This document shows positions 42,101 to 47,976 of a stretch of 47,976 nt of DNA, in pieces. How positions within the stretch are numbered: position 1 is the stretch's first letter; every line of letters starts with the position of its first letter. A model generated the notes under the pieces. It had not been told where the DNA came from. It was given only the letters and a program-made list of their open reading frames with translations, and did not search any database. Location: the NCBI GenBank assembly GCA_964403015.1, contig CAYOEJ010000011.1, positions 1 to 47,976 of the forward strand, given 5' to 3'. Source of the DNA: CAYOEJ01 sp964403015. Its GTDB lineage: Bacteria > Actinomycetota > Actinomycetes > Actinomycetales > Actinomycetaceae. The translations under genes were made by a program, and so were the position numbers.

Positions 42101-43322
42101 GGCTGCTGCCGACGAGCGTGGTAACGAGGTTATCGGCACCACGAGCACGGGTCTCTACCGTGGTCAGTTCCAGGGCGAGAGTGGCCCGTCAGAGAACCGT
42201 GGCACCGAGTCCTCGCTTGGCAACTACATCGGTGATGCGTTCCTGTGGAAGGCAAACGATGTGGGTCTCGACGCCGACTTCGGTATGACGAACTCGGGTG
42301 GTATCCGCGCTGATCTGCCGGGTGAAGACATCACGTACGCCGACGCGTTCAGCGTCATGCCGTTCGGAAATGTTCTTGGCACCAAGGACATCACTGAAGC
42401 CGGTATCTACCAGATGCTCGAAGAGCAGTGGAACAAGGATCCGGAAGCAACTCGTCCGATTCTGCGCCTGGGTCTGTCCGAGAACATTCGTTACACGTTC
42501 GACGACGACGCACCGGTTGGCTCGAAGATCCAGACGGTGTGGCTGAACGGGGTTGAATTGGATCGCGAAGGTGACACCACCTACCGCGTTGCAACCAACA
42601 CCTTCCTCCTCGAGGGTGGTGACGGCTTCGATGCACTCGGTGCAGCCGGGAACTTCCTCGACACCGGATTCGTGGACGTCAACGCGTTCATCGAGTACAT
42701 CCAGCACGATGCTGCCGATGGTCCGATTGTTGCTCCAACGGCACAGCGTTCATGGGACATTGAGGTGGGCACGATCGATGAGGATGAACTCACCGGCTAC
42801 GTTGACCTCAAGTCGCTCAGCTACACCCACACGAACGACATCAAGCCGGCAACGGTTGATATCTACGTCGGCGACACGCTCGTTGCCGGTGGTGTAGCAG
42901 TTGATTCGTCCATGCCAACTGAGAACCGCGACAATGCAGGAACTGCATACGCGGAGTTCAGCTTCGCGGATATCGCGAGCGGTGACTACATGTTGCGCGT
43001 TGTGCCACGAGACGCTGATGGAAATGATCTCGGAGCCTTCGAACTCCCGGTAACCATCGAGAACTCGCTTATCGACGGCCCAGCGGAGCCGGTTGATCCG
43101 ACCGATCCCACGGATCCAACCGATGAGCCGACTCCCGATGTGCCTACCAAGCCCGGTAAGCCCGTCAAGCCCGGTAAGCCCGGTGGCGATCTCTCGCACA
43201 CCGGTGCAGAGATTGGCCTGCTCATCGCTGGCTTCGCCGCTCTGCTCGTCCTTGGTGGCGCACTGGTAGCAGTGTCCCGCCGCAACGAGGACGCTGAGGA
43301 GCCGGTTGAAACCGTCGTATAA
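39198..43322 (+). CDS. Cell-wall-anchored protein with two 5'-nucleotidase modules
   Basis: 1374 residues, exported. Signal peptide 1-34 (cleavage after PASA), acidic linker to about 115, then module 1: metallophosphatase (SDFHGAID, GDSVGGS, GNHEFDKG, GGHSHN) and 5'-nucleotidase C-terminal domain (NPGGIRADL, NTFLLEGSDGF), then a beta-rich domain. Module 2 repeats the order: SDFHGHLE, GDSIGGS, GNHEFDAG, AGHTHQ, NSGGIRADL, NTFLLEGGDGF and a second beta domain. The end is Pro/Thr/Lys-rich (DPTDPTDEPTPD, KPGKPVKPGKPGG), then LSHTG, a hydrophobic helix and RRNEDAEE, a sortase sorting signal with LSHTG in place of LPxTG. Both catalytic sets look intact, so it likely hydrolyses extracellular nucleotides to nucleosides and phosphate. 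Single-module relatives are about 650-750 residues. Confidence 0.93.
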   Translation: MMTSSLRSRLRRTTGAAAAIVIGSIGLTAVPASAVTEDETTPATEIVEGDDVPASDPTPAPVPGVDAESSEDATLPEPVEEVTTEDAAPGVATEDSTPVEEATEETIEANALPDEAVTINLLAISDFHGAIDQAAAIDFQIDAMRDNNANSAFVAVGDSVGGSAYESSIANDEPTIDILNAMGLDATAVGNHEFDKGASDLTDRLVNGFEAPLLGANVSGIDLKDYHVMTFDEVKVAFIGTVTQETPRLVGAGGIEGVSFADPVATTNQVAAQLKADETADVVVALMHEDLSSVNALGPDVDLGFGGHSHNSQTGATATGAATCQPASAGKNYSYATLVVNPDGTVESSCENIAVDKDAQESADIAALYEAAAAKAEELGAATVGNLVGIANRGTLTGEDTGGNRGVESSAGNLIAEGFYQYSQTVGTPADFGIMNPGGIRADLDPNGDGVITYQESYSVQPFGNTYGTLDITGAQIYTMLEQQWHPDADNSRPILRLGLSENVKYAYDPAAPLGKRILHVTINGTPVDRAATYTVASNTFLLEGSDGFTVLAEGTNLTETGVIDNDAFNAWIQSEGTITADYTQRSFGISGPLEGAAGEEITLDLSSLILTSTEPKSTSVEVLINGRTVGTYDIDPSFQFATNSGGSVQGDDETGRATATFEVPSNVRDGANTLTIRAAVGEDVSTITVPFTGTNTAQFIDIVNFSDFHGHLENAVCLDAAINSVKAQNETTLVTSSGDSIGGSAFISSVNKDEATLEFLQLLDLDASAVGNHEFDAGYPDLVERALGKYDIPYLGANVEGADKINDPYVIKDIDGVSVAFIGTVTDSTPTAVTPSGIEGLTFLDPVVVTNDIAATLKDSDDSNGEADIVVALFHDGVSEAQGLGANVDVVFAGHTHQVLTGDDLTAGGAPIIQSGQYGQNLAHAEILIGEDGELTIVPSVVATAAGDNCAFGPASPAVEELVDKAQAAADERGNEVIGTTSTGLYRGQFQGESGPSENRGTESSLGNYIGDAFLWKANDVGLDADFGMTNSGGIRADLPGEDITYADAFSVMPFGNVLGTKDITEAGIYQMLEEQWNKDPEATRPILRLGLSENIRYTFDDDAPVGSKIQTVWLNGVELDREGDTTYRVATNTFLLEGGDGFDALGAAGNFLDTGFVDVNAFIEYIQHDAADGPIVAPTAQRSWDIEVGTIDEDELTGYVDLKSLSYTHTNDIKPATVDIYVGDTLVAGGVAVDSSMPTENRDNAGTAYAEFSFADIASGDYMLRVVPRDADGNDLGAFELPVTIENSLIDGPAEPVDPTDPTDPTDEPTPDVPTKPGKPVKPGKPGGDLSHTGAEIGLLIAGFAALLVLGGALVAVSRRNEDAEEPVETVV

Positions 43323-43348
43323 CAACCCCTAGCTAGTTACTAGCAATC

Positions 43349-43382
43349 CAAGAGCCCGAGATCGAAAGATCTCGGGCTCTTG
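43349..43382 (+). terminator. Terminator after the nucleotidase gene
   Basis: Perfect 15-bp stem CAAGAGCCCGAGATC with GAAA tetraloop. It ends 17 bases before the SCP_3 start. Confidence 0.88.
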
Positions 43383-43399
43383 CGTTTACGATTGATGAC

Positions 43400-43756
43400 A
43401 TGAAACGTCGTATTGATCCAGAAGAGGGCATCACAGCCATTCGGGCGTTTGCTCGAGGAGATGAACAGACGACCGCCGATATGCGTCTCGCTGTGCGGTT
43501 TGCGCTGGAGGAATTCGCCGATCGGCATCCGGGCCGCAGTGTTGAAATCCGTGTGCCATGGGTGGGTGCGGTGCAGGCAATCCCCGGTCCTGTCCACACC
43601 CGCGGTACTCCACCGAATGTTGTTGAGATGGATGGGCGTACGTGGCTCGCGCTCGCCGTGGGGCAGGAGACCGACGGGCAGATCACCTTCTCGGGGACAC
43701 GAGCCGACCTGAGTGAATATTTGCCGCTATTTGGTCCGGCAGAGCTTGGCCTTTAG
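43400..43756 (+). CDS. SCP_3 (bacterial sterol-carrier-like) family protein
   Basis: 118-residue protein matching the actinobacterial 'sterol carrier family protein' group (SCP_3, PF17844): RRIDPEEGITAIRAF near the start, VEIRVPWVGAVQAIPGP, HTRGTPPNVVEMDGRTWLAL and ITFSGTRADLSEYLPL at the end, which are the conserved stretches of that group. The fold could hold a lipid or other hydrophobic ligand, but no function is established. In Streptomyces and relatives this gene often lies near purF/purM, DUF3073 and bldC; here DUF3073 and bldC are 2 kb on. The ribosome site is weak and the start follows a terminator closely. Confidence 0.82.
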   Translation: MKRRIDPEEGITAIRAFARGDEQTTADMRLAVRFALEEFADRHPGRSVEIRVPWVGAVQAIPGPVHTRGTPPNVVEMDGRTWLALAVGQETDGQITFSGTRADLSEYLPLFGPAELGL

Positions 43757-43803
43757 ATCTCGACGGTGTGCGGATTCGTCGGGTTTGCGGCATCGAGTTT
43801 GTC

Positions 43804-43885
43804 GCGGCTCGAAGCTCAGTGGCGGGTCAACCTCCGTAGCGGCTCGAACCTCGGGGGTGGATCAACCTCCGTGCCGCTTCGAGCG
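43804..43885. repeat. Degenerate 35-bp tandem repeat after the SCP_3 gene
   Basis: GCGGCTCGAA at 43804 and 43839 and GCCGCTTCGA at 43873 (periods 35 and 34), with GG(G/A)TCAACCTCCGT shared by two units. It lies between the SCP_3 stop and the ribonuclease start. Confidence 0.7.
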
Positions 43886-43937
43886 AAACTAGCGCGAGAC
43901 AGCCGACAGCAATCCGAGAGTGGAATAGGCTACAGAG

Positions 43938-45443
43938 GTGGTGAAACGAACTTTTAATTCAAACGTTATTGACTCCAACGTCGTCGACACCGAGGTTCTC
44001 GAAGAAGCGATCTGGGACATGCGGCGCGATCTGGGGATCACGTCGAGATTTCCTGACCCGGCATGGGCCGAAGCGCGCGATGCTGCGGCCTCCGTGACTT
44101 TCGAGCACCTACCGGACCGTAGAGACATCCCTTTTATTACGATCGATCCTGAGGGCTCACGTGACCTTGATCAGGCTCTCCATATTGAGCGCGAGGGCGA
44201 TGGCTACCTAGTACGCTACGCAATCTCTGCGGTTTCGCTCTTTGTGACGCCAGGCGGCCCACTCGATCACGAGGTTCAGCGTCGTGGCATGACCGTCTAC
44301 CTGCCCGACCGATCAATCCCATTGCATCCGGGCCCGCTCTCAGCGGACGCGGCGTCGTTGCTTCCCGACGTCGATCGCCCCGCCTACCTGTGGTACCACC
44401 ACCTGGATTCCGCGGGCGAACTTAAGAAGACGTGGGTCGAGCTCTCGCAGATTCGCTCGCGCGCGCAGCTGACGTATACAGAGGTGCAGGCTGCTTACGA
44501 CGGCGTTGGACAGCTACCGGCCGAAGTTCCGCAAGATATGCCGGAACTTTTGGCGAAGGTTGGCCAGCTTCGCGAGCAGATCGAGATTGGTCGTGGAGGT
44601 GTTTCACTCGACCTCCCCGAACAGCGCATTGAGCGTTCTGACGCCGGCTATAAGCTTTCTTTCAGGACGCTTACTGGTATCGAGGGATGGAATTCGCAGG
44701 TTTCACTTCTGACTGGGATCGCTGCCGCTGATTTGATGGTGCAAGCCAATATCGGCATTCTGCGAACCCTGCCGGAGGCCCTTAGGCGAGATGTCTATCG
44801 AATGCGAAATGTGGCCCGCGCGCTGGAGCTGGACTGGCCGAGCGACATGGATTATCCCGACTTCGTGCGCTCTCTAAGCTCGGAGGATCCTGCCTCGTTA
44901 GCCTTCCTTAATGAGGCCACCACGCTTTTCCGTGGCGCCGATTATGTCGCTTTGCCGCTAGAGGAAGAGACAGATAAGAATGGCCGGCCTACAAACATTC
45001 GTCAGGCGGCCGTCGCATCGACATACGCTCACGTAACAGCGCCGTTGCGTAGGCTCGTTGACCGCTACGGATTGGAAGTATGCAGGTGTCTGTGCTCTGG
45101 TGAAGAGGTGCCAGAGTGGGTTCGTGACATGCTGCCGCAGTTGCCCAAGATTATGGCGGACACGGGTCGTGATGCCGCACGTGTGGAAGGTCGTGCCATC
45201 AGCGCGGCTGAGGCTCTGACACTCATTGGCCGCGAAGGCGAGATTTTTGAAGGTGTGATTATCGAGACCCTAGCGAGGAGGAACGGTGACACCGCCGAGC
45301 GCGGTGTGGTGCTCATCCGGGAACCCGCAATCGAGGCTGTCGTTACTGGCGAGTGGTTGACGGCAGGGGATACTGTGCGCATCCAGATTGACCATGTCGA
45401 GCCTAAGCAAGCTCAAGTGAGGTTCTCACTCGTCGAAGACTAG
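43938..45443 (+). CDS. RNB-domain (RNase II-like) exoribonuclease
   Basis: 501-residue ribonuclease of the short actinobacterial RNB type. The catalytic segment reads ITIDPEGSRDLDQALHI: in E. coli RNase II the matching four acidic residues are D201, D207, D209 and D210, and here the last is Gln. RGMTVYLPDRSIPLHPG, ISAVSLF, RNVARALELDWPS and ASTYAHVTAPLRRLVDRYG are other RNB landmarks. A C-terminal S1-like beta domain (GEIFEGVIIETLARRNG to QIDHVEPKQAQVRFSLVED) follows. No N-terminal cold-shock domains. GTG start; a second GTG is the next codon. It would degrade RNA 3' to 5'. The Gln is, as far as I know, shared by this subfamily. Confidence 0.9.
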   Translation: MVKRTFNSNVIDSNVVDTEVLEEAIWDMRRDLGITSRFPDPAWAEARDAAASVTFEHLPDRRDIPFITIDPEGSRDLDQALHIEREGDGYLVRYAISAVSLFVTPGGPLDHEVQRRGMTVYLPDRSIPLHPGPLSADAASLLPDVDRPAYLWYHHLDSAGELKKTWVELSQIRSRAQLTYTEVQAAYDGVGQLPAEVPQDMPELLAKVGQLREQIEIGRGGVSLDLPEQRIERSDAGYKLSFRTLTGIEGWNSQVSLLTGIAAADLMVQANIGILRTLPEALRRDVYRMRNVARALELDWPSDMDYPDFVRSLSSEDPASLAFLNEATTLFRGADYVALPLEEETDKNGRPTNIRQAAVASTYAHVTAPLRRLVDRYGLEVCRCLCSGEEVPEWVRDMLPQLPKIMADTGRDAARVEGRAISAAEALTLIGREGEIFEGVIIETLARRNGDTAERGVVLIREPAIEAVVTGEWLTAGDTVRIQIDHVEPKQAQVRFSLVED

Positions 45444-45496
45444 GTAGGACGCGTTGGCGAACTGGCGGGATGTCTTCAGCTGCACGAAGGTACATA

Positions 45497-45529
45497 AAGG
45501 ACCAGCCAGAGTGAATCTGGCTGGTCCTT
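45497..45529. terminator. Terminator between the ribonuclease and DUF3073 genes
   Basis: AAGGACCAGCCAGA / TCTGGCTGGTCCTT, perfect 14-bp stem, five-base loop, followed by CTTAATAATTT. Between convergent genes, probably bidirectional. Confidence 0.88.
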
Positions 45530-45549
45530 CTTAATAATTTATGGGTTAA

Positions 45550-45789
45550 CTAACGACGCTGCGGAGTTTCCCAGTCGTCCTCATCCCAATCTTCGGTTGC
45601 CGGAGGAACCTCGTAGGTATCGGGATCAAACTCGTCCCAATCCGCGAGGTCGTCGTCGGACTCTTCCTTCGCCTCCGCGCGCCGCGAAGCTAACTCGCGC
45701 TCTAAAGCGGCGTAGTCAGTCTCTGGGCTGAAGTACTTAAGGTCACGTGCAACTTTGCGTTGTTTGGCTCTTTGACGGCCGCGCCCCAT
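45550..45789 (-). CDS. DUF3073 family protein
   Basis: 79-residue protein beginning MGRGRQRAKQRKVARDLKYF, the invariant opening of DUF3073 (PF11273), with SPETDYAALERELASR and a very acidic, Trp/Asp-rich tail (DLADWDEFDPDTYE). The basic head and acidic tail are typical; the function is unknown. The ATG at 45789 with GGGGG upstream is preferred over a longer frame start at 45867 because the family always begins MGRGRQ. It is adjacent to bldC, an arrangement kept in many actinobacteria. Confidence 0.93.
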   Translation of the reverse strand: MGRGRQRAKQRKVARDLKYFSPETDYAALERELASRRAEAKEESDDDLADWDEFDPDTYEVPPATEDWDEDDWETPQRR

Positions 45790-46064
45790 AGGGTCGACCC
45801 CCCTCAACTCGTATCGGGGCGGACACCGAGGTGCGGCCCCATCAATGACATAATTTGTTCGTGGCACTACTTTACCCCGAATCTAGAGTGAAACTCTACG
45901 TGACCATCTAGACTGTGGGAATTGCTTGCTCGATTAATAAGATAGACTGTCTGGTACCAGCCATGACGTGCTGAGATGCGCTGGTTAACAACCGAAAGTC
46001 CGATTCACCTCGTACTCCAAGTTGCACAAAAGGCGCGTCGAACATAATGTTGGAATACAAGAAT
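45790..46064. other. Intergenic region between DUF3073 and bldC
   Basis: No gene seen. It contains a 10-bp palindrome CTGGTACCAG at 45951-45960 and a possible ACCAGC/GCTGGT stem beginning there. The sequence near 45990-46010 looks faintly like a tRNA T-arm but no cloverleaf can be built. Confidence 0.4.
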
Positions 46065-46131
46065 TTGTAATCTTGTGATTAAGCATATATAAGAATCGGC
46101 TCCCAGTCACTATGACAGCAAGACTGAGCCG
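46065..46131 (+). promoter_or_regulatory. bldC promoter and leader hairpin
   Basis: TTGTAA (46065) and TATAAG (46088) are 17 bases apart. The hairpin CGGCTC-cc-AGTC / GACT-GAGCCG at 46097-46131 starts at about the predicted transcript 5' end, just before the bldC ribosome site AAGAAG. Confidence 0.5.
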
Positions 46132-46152
46132 AACAACGAGAGTAAGAAGAGT

Positions 46153-46347
46153 ATGAACGAATCTGCTGATTCCGAGTTGATGACTCCTGCTGAGGTCGCC
46201 GCTCTCTTTCGTGTTGACCCTAAGACTGTGGCCCGCTGGTCGGACTCAGGCAAGATTCCGTCGATCCGGACACTGGGGGGACATCGGCGCTTCCGTCGTG
46301 CAGACGTCATGGTAATCTTTGGCAAGACTTCGGTTTCGTCGAATTAG
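46153..46347 (+). CDS. bldC: BldC-family MerR-like regulator
   Basis: 64-residue DNA-binding protein with LMTPAEVAALFRVDPKTV and SIRTLGGHRRFRRADV, the winged helix-turn-helix of BldC. BldC binds DNA cooperatively as head-to-tail oligomers and delays development in Streptomyces; homologues occur in many non-sporulating actinobacteria with unknown roles. No effector domain is present, as usual. Start ATG has AAGAAG upstream. Promoter and leader hairpin precede, and a strong terminator follows, so it is monocistronic. Next to DUF3073 as in other genomes. Confidence 0.93.
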   Translation: MNESADSELMTPAEVAALFRVDPKTVARWSDSGKIPSIRTLGGHRRFRRADVMVIFGKTSVSSN

Positions 46348-46377
46348 GAATCGAGTGCGCAACGCACGTTAGACAGC

Positions 46378-46409
46378 AAAAATGCGGTGGAGATTTCCAC
46401 CGCATTTTT
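46378..46409. terminator. Terminator between bldC and the DUF3618 operon
   Basis: AAAAATGCGGTGGA / TCCACCGCATTTTT, perfect 14-bp stem with four-base loop and A5/T5 ends, bidirectional between convergent genes. Confidence 0.92.
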
Positions 46410-46447
46410 ATTGCCTGTCGGTTCTCGCAACAGAGAGGTTTAAAACC

Positions 46448-46792
46448 CTATCGCGAAAGGATCTTCTTCAAGATGAGACCGCCGACGGCTAGTACAACAC
46501 CGCCGATAATGGCGATCGATTTGGTGTCACCTGCAGCTGCGTCGTTAGCCAGGTTCTTCGCCTTGACCTTGGTCTCTTCGAGCTTGACCTGAGCGTTAGC
46601 CTTAGCCTCATTGGCGAGGTAGGCGGGATCGAGGCGGGCTGCCAGCTCGTTGACGGTGGCCGTCATCTCCTCGCGGACCCGCTTAAGATCGCGTTCAATT
46701 TCTTCTGCTGAGCGGTTGTCCTCGGCATCCTTGGGTGCCTCGTAGTCCGCTGGCTTCTTGGCCTGAGCGGCCAGACGTGCGCTATCGCTCAC
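46448..46792 (-). CDS. DUF3618 family membrane protein
   Basis: 114 residues: a charged N-terminal helix with SAEEIERDLKRVREEMTATV and NELAARLDPAYLANEAKANA, the DUF3618 core (PF12277), then SIAIIGGVVLAVGGLILKKI, one C-terminal membrane helix ending in a basic ILSR. The likely topology is N-in with a coiled-coil cytoplasmic part. Its ATG overlaps the stop of the DUF1469-type gene by four bases, so they are co-translated; DUF1469-DUF3618 pairs are widespread in actinobacteria and form part of an envelope module of unknown function. Confidence 0.9.
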   Translation of the reverse strand: MSDSARLAAQAKKPADYEAPKDAEDNRSAEEIERDLKRVREEMTATVNELAARLDPAYLANEAKANAQVKLEETKVKAKNLANDAAAGDTKSIAIIGGVVLAVGGLILKKILSR

Positions 46793-47367
46793 TTCTCGAA
46801 TCCCTTCTTGAGTGCATTGACGTCCTTTTCGAGACCCTTCTTAGGGTCGACGACGTTTTCCTTAGCAGACTTCAACTTGCGGGATCCTGCAAAGGCGAGG
46901 ATGCCACAGATGAGCAGCAGTACGAGACCAACGATGAGGAAGGAAAGCCATAGGGGCAGTGCTTCCGCAATCCCGTAGCCAGCTGCCAGCAGCAGTACAC
47001 CAAACGCATAGAGCGCGAGAACGCCGGCTACTGCGAAGAGTGCGCCTCCGACGCCCGACTTCGCAGCCTTGGTCTTGAGCTGGACGCCAGCAAATTTGAT
47101 CTCGTCGCGTACCAGAGCCGAGAACTGGGCAGTAATCTTCGCAACCAGTTCGCCAATCGACGTGGCTGGGGTGGAAGACGTGGAGGTGCCGCCAAGCTTA
47201 TGCGCGGTTGTGCCTGCCGTCTTCTCGCCTCCGGGCACCTGAGGCCCTTCAGGGGCGTGCACGGTGGGTGCCGGGCGAGCGCCGTCTGGAGTGGTTGACG
47301 ACGTTGCACCCGTACGTGCCGTGCCAGTGTGGGCAGTTGCTGCCCTGTTCGGATCATTAGCAGTCAC
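46789..47367 (-). CDS. Phage-holin-superfamily (DUF1469/PF07332-like) envelope protein
   Basis: 192 residues from the GTG. The N-terminal 75 residues are disordered and Ala/Thr/Pro/Gly-rich. The domain begins SIGELVAKITAQFSALVRDE, the amphipathic helix typical of PF07332, followed by two membrane helices (FAVAGVLALYAFGVLLLAAG; LWLSFLIVGLVLLLICGILA) and a charged tail KENVVDPKKGLEKDVNALKK. An ATG at 47382 lies upstream of the AAGGAG sequence, which sits six bases before this GTG, so GTG is the more likely start. First gene of a two-gene operon with DUF3618. Not an actual phage holin. Confidence 0.87.
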   Translation of the reverse strand: MTANDPNRAATAHTGTARTGATSSTTPDGARPAPTVHAPEGPQVPGGEKTAGTTAHKLGGTSTSSTPATSIGELVAKITAQFSALVRDEIKFAGVQLKTKAAKSGVGGALFAVAGVLALYAFGVLLLAAGYGIAEALPLWLSFLIVGLVLLLICGILAFAGSRKLKSAKENVVDPKKGLEKDVNALKKGFEK

Positions 47368-47549
47368 GGACGACTCCTTCATAGGCGTTTGGTATAACGC
47401 CCTCTCTCGGTTGTAGTGCTTTCCCTATCTTCCCACGGAAACATGGGTCTTCGCGACTTTCTTTGACTGCCAGAATGCTCTAGTTCGCTGACTGGTGAAA
47501 GCGCACCGGCACTCTGGACGCTCAAGACTATCGCACCTAGAGTTATGAC

Positions 47550-47976
47550 ATGGCTAACATTACGTTTAAGAATGACCCTGTTCAGACTGTCGGCGAGCTC
47601 CCTGAGGTCGGCGCAACAGCTCCAGATTTCACTCTCGTAGGCTCCGATCTTTCCGATGTTCGACTCTCTGATTTCTCGGGCAAGCGCGTTGTTCTCAACA
47701 TCTTCCCGTCCCTTGATACGGACGTGTGCGCAAACTCCGTTCGTGAGTTCAACAAGCTCGCAGAGACGGCTGAGAACACGGCCGTCGTCTGCGTGTCTAA
47801 CGATCTGCCGTTCGCGCATGACCGTTTCTGCTCCACAGAGGGCATCGAGAATCTCACCACCGGATCGGCATTCCGTTCATCTTTCGGTGAGGACTACCAA
47901 GTCACGATGGTCGATGGGCCGCTCAAGGGCCTACTCTCCCGCTCTGTGGTGATCATCGGTGAAGATGGCAAGGTCA
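47550..47976 (+). CDS. tpx: Thiol peroxidase Tpx (3' end beyond window)
   Basis: Peroxiredoxin that reduces hydrogen and alkyl peroxides using thioredoxin. The first 142 codons are present of about 165. MANITFKNDPVQTVGELPEV starts the protein; APDFTLVGSDLSDVRL, FPSLDTDVCANSVREFN with the peroxidatic Cys (about 61), and DLPFAHDRFCSTEGIENL with the resolving Cys (about 95) are diagnostic of the atypical 2-Cys Tpx. RSVVIIGEDGKV comes just before the edge. No strong ribosome site is visible, so the start is set by the family N-terminus; an ATG five bases earlier is out of frame. Divergent from the DUF1469 gene. Confidence 0.94.
   Translation, partial: MANITFKNDPVQTVGELPEVGATAPDFTLVGSDLSDVRLSDFSGKRVVLNIFPSLDTDVCANSVREFNKLAETAENTAVVCVSNDLPFAHDRFCSTEGIENLTTGSAFRSSFGEDYQVTMVDGPLKGLLSRSVVIIGEDGKV

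Noticed and set aside
45985..46020. tRNA-like T-arm sequence upstream of bldC
   Set aside because: No acceptor stem or anticodon arm can be paired around it.
46789..47367. Prophage holin
   Set aside because: PF07332-like proteins paired with DUF3618 are ordinary chromosomal envelope proteins; no phage genes are in the window.

Overview
The window reads as chromosomal DNA of a high-GC Gram-positive bacterium of the Actinobacteria. Evidence: an actinobacterial-type Ino1, a class II Fba, GTP-type PEP carboxykinase, DUF3073 next to BldC, an SCP_3 protein, a coproporphyrin-dependent heme pathway, and a HAIR (HspR) operator in front of clpB. A family-level guess is Actinomycetaceae (Arcanobacterium/Trueperella-like); this is inference from gene content only. 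It is a draft scaffold with four 100-N blocks. One of these (17454-17553) is flanked by an exact 55-base duplication and is almost certainly an unmerged contig overlap inside an intact hemD.

Layout. 1-9.5 kb: YbjQ (partial), MT0933-type small protein, Fpg/Nei DNA glycosylase (gapped), ClpB, Ino1, a TM2 membrane protein, a NUDIX hydrolase (gapped), a serine hydrolase and exonuclease III. 9.6-14.4 kb: an SDR, then pyrE with a two-gene ABC exporter, and a SpoU-type RNA methyltransferase. 14.4-24.4 kb: a complete C5, coproporphyrin-dependent heme cluster in two divergent operons, hemE-(cgoX::hemC fusion)-hemD-hemB-hemL leftward and hemA-cpfC-chdC rightward. 24.4-31.8 kb: sirtuin, fba, a membrane protein, a zinc alcohol dehydrogenase, purA and an LppM-like lipoprotein with a Gly/Gln/Tyr/Asn-rich tail. 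32-39 kb: pckG, purD, purC, a TetR regulator and gdhA. 39.2-48 kb: a giant cell-wall protein with two 5'-nucleotidase modules, SCP_3, an RNB ribonuclease, DUF3073, bldC, a DUF1469-DUF3618 envelope pair and the start of tpx.

The order clpB ... pyrE ... spoU ... fba ... purA follows a backbone also present in Mycobacterium tuberculosis (Rv0384c, Rv0382c, Rv0380c, Rv0363c, Rv0357c), so the heme cluster sits between otherwise conserved neighbours. Hem enzymes here would take glutamyl-tRNA to coproheme and then heme b; fba, pckG, gdhA and the pur genes are central metabolism.

Most unusual: (1) a single 771-residue polypeptide joining coproporphyrinogen oxidase to porphobilinogen deaminase; (2) repeated, locus-specific tandem duplications that start at or just after stop codons of many genes (clpB, ino1, TM2, xth, SDR, hemL, the 26.9 kb membrane gene and others) and often copy the stop codon itself; (3) a 66-bp element present twice, inverted relative to each other, upstream of ino1 and between the sirtuin gene and fba.
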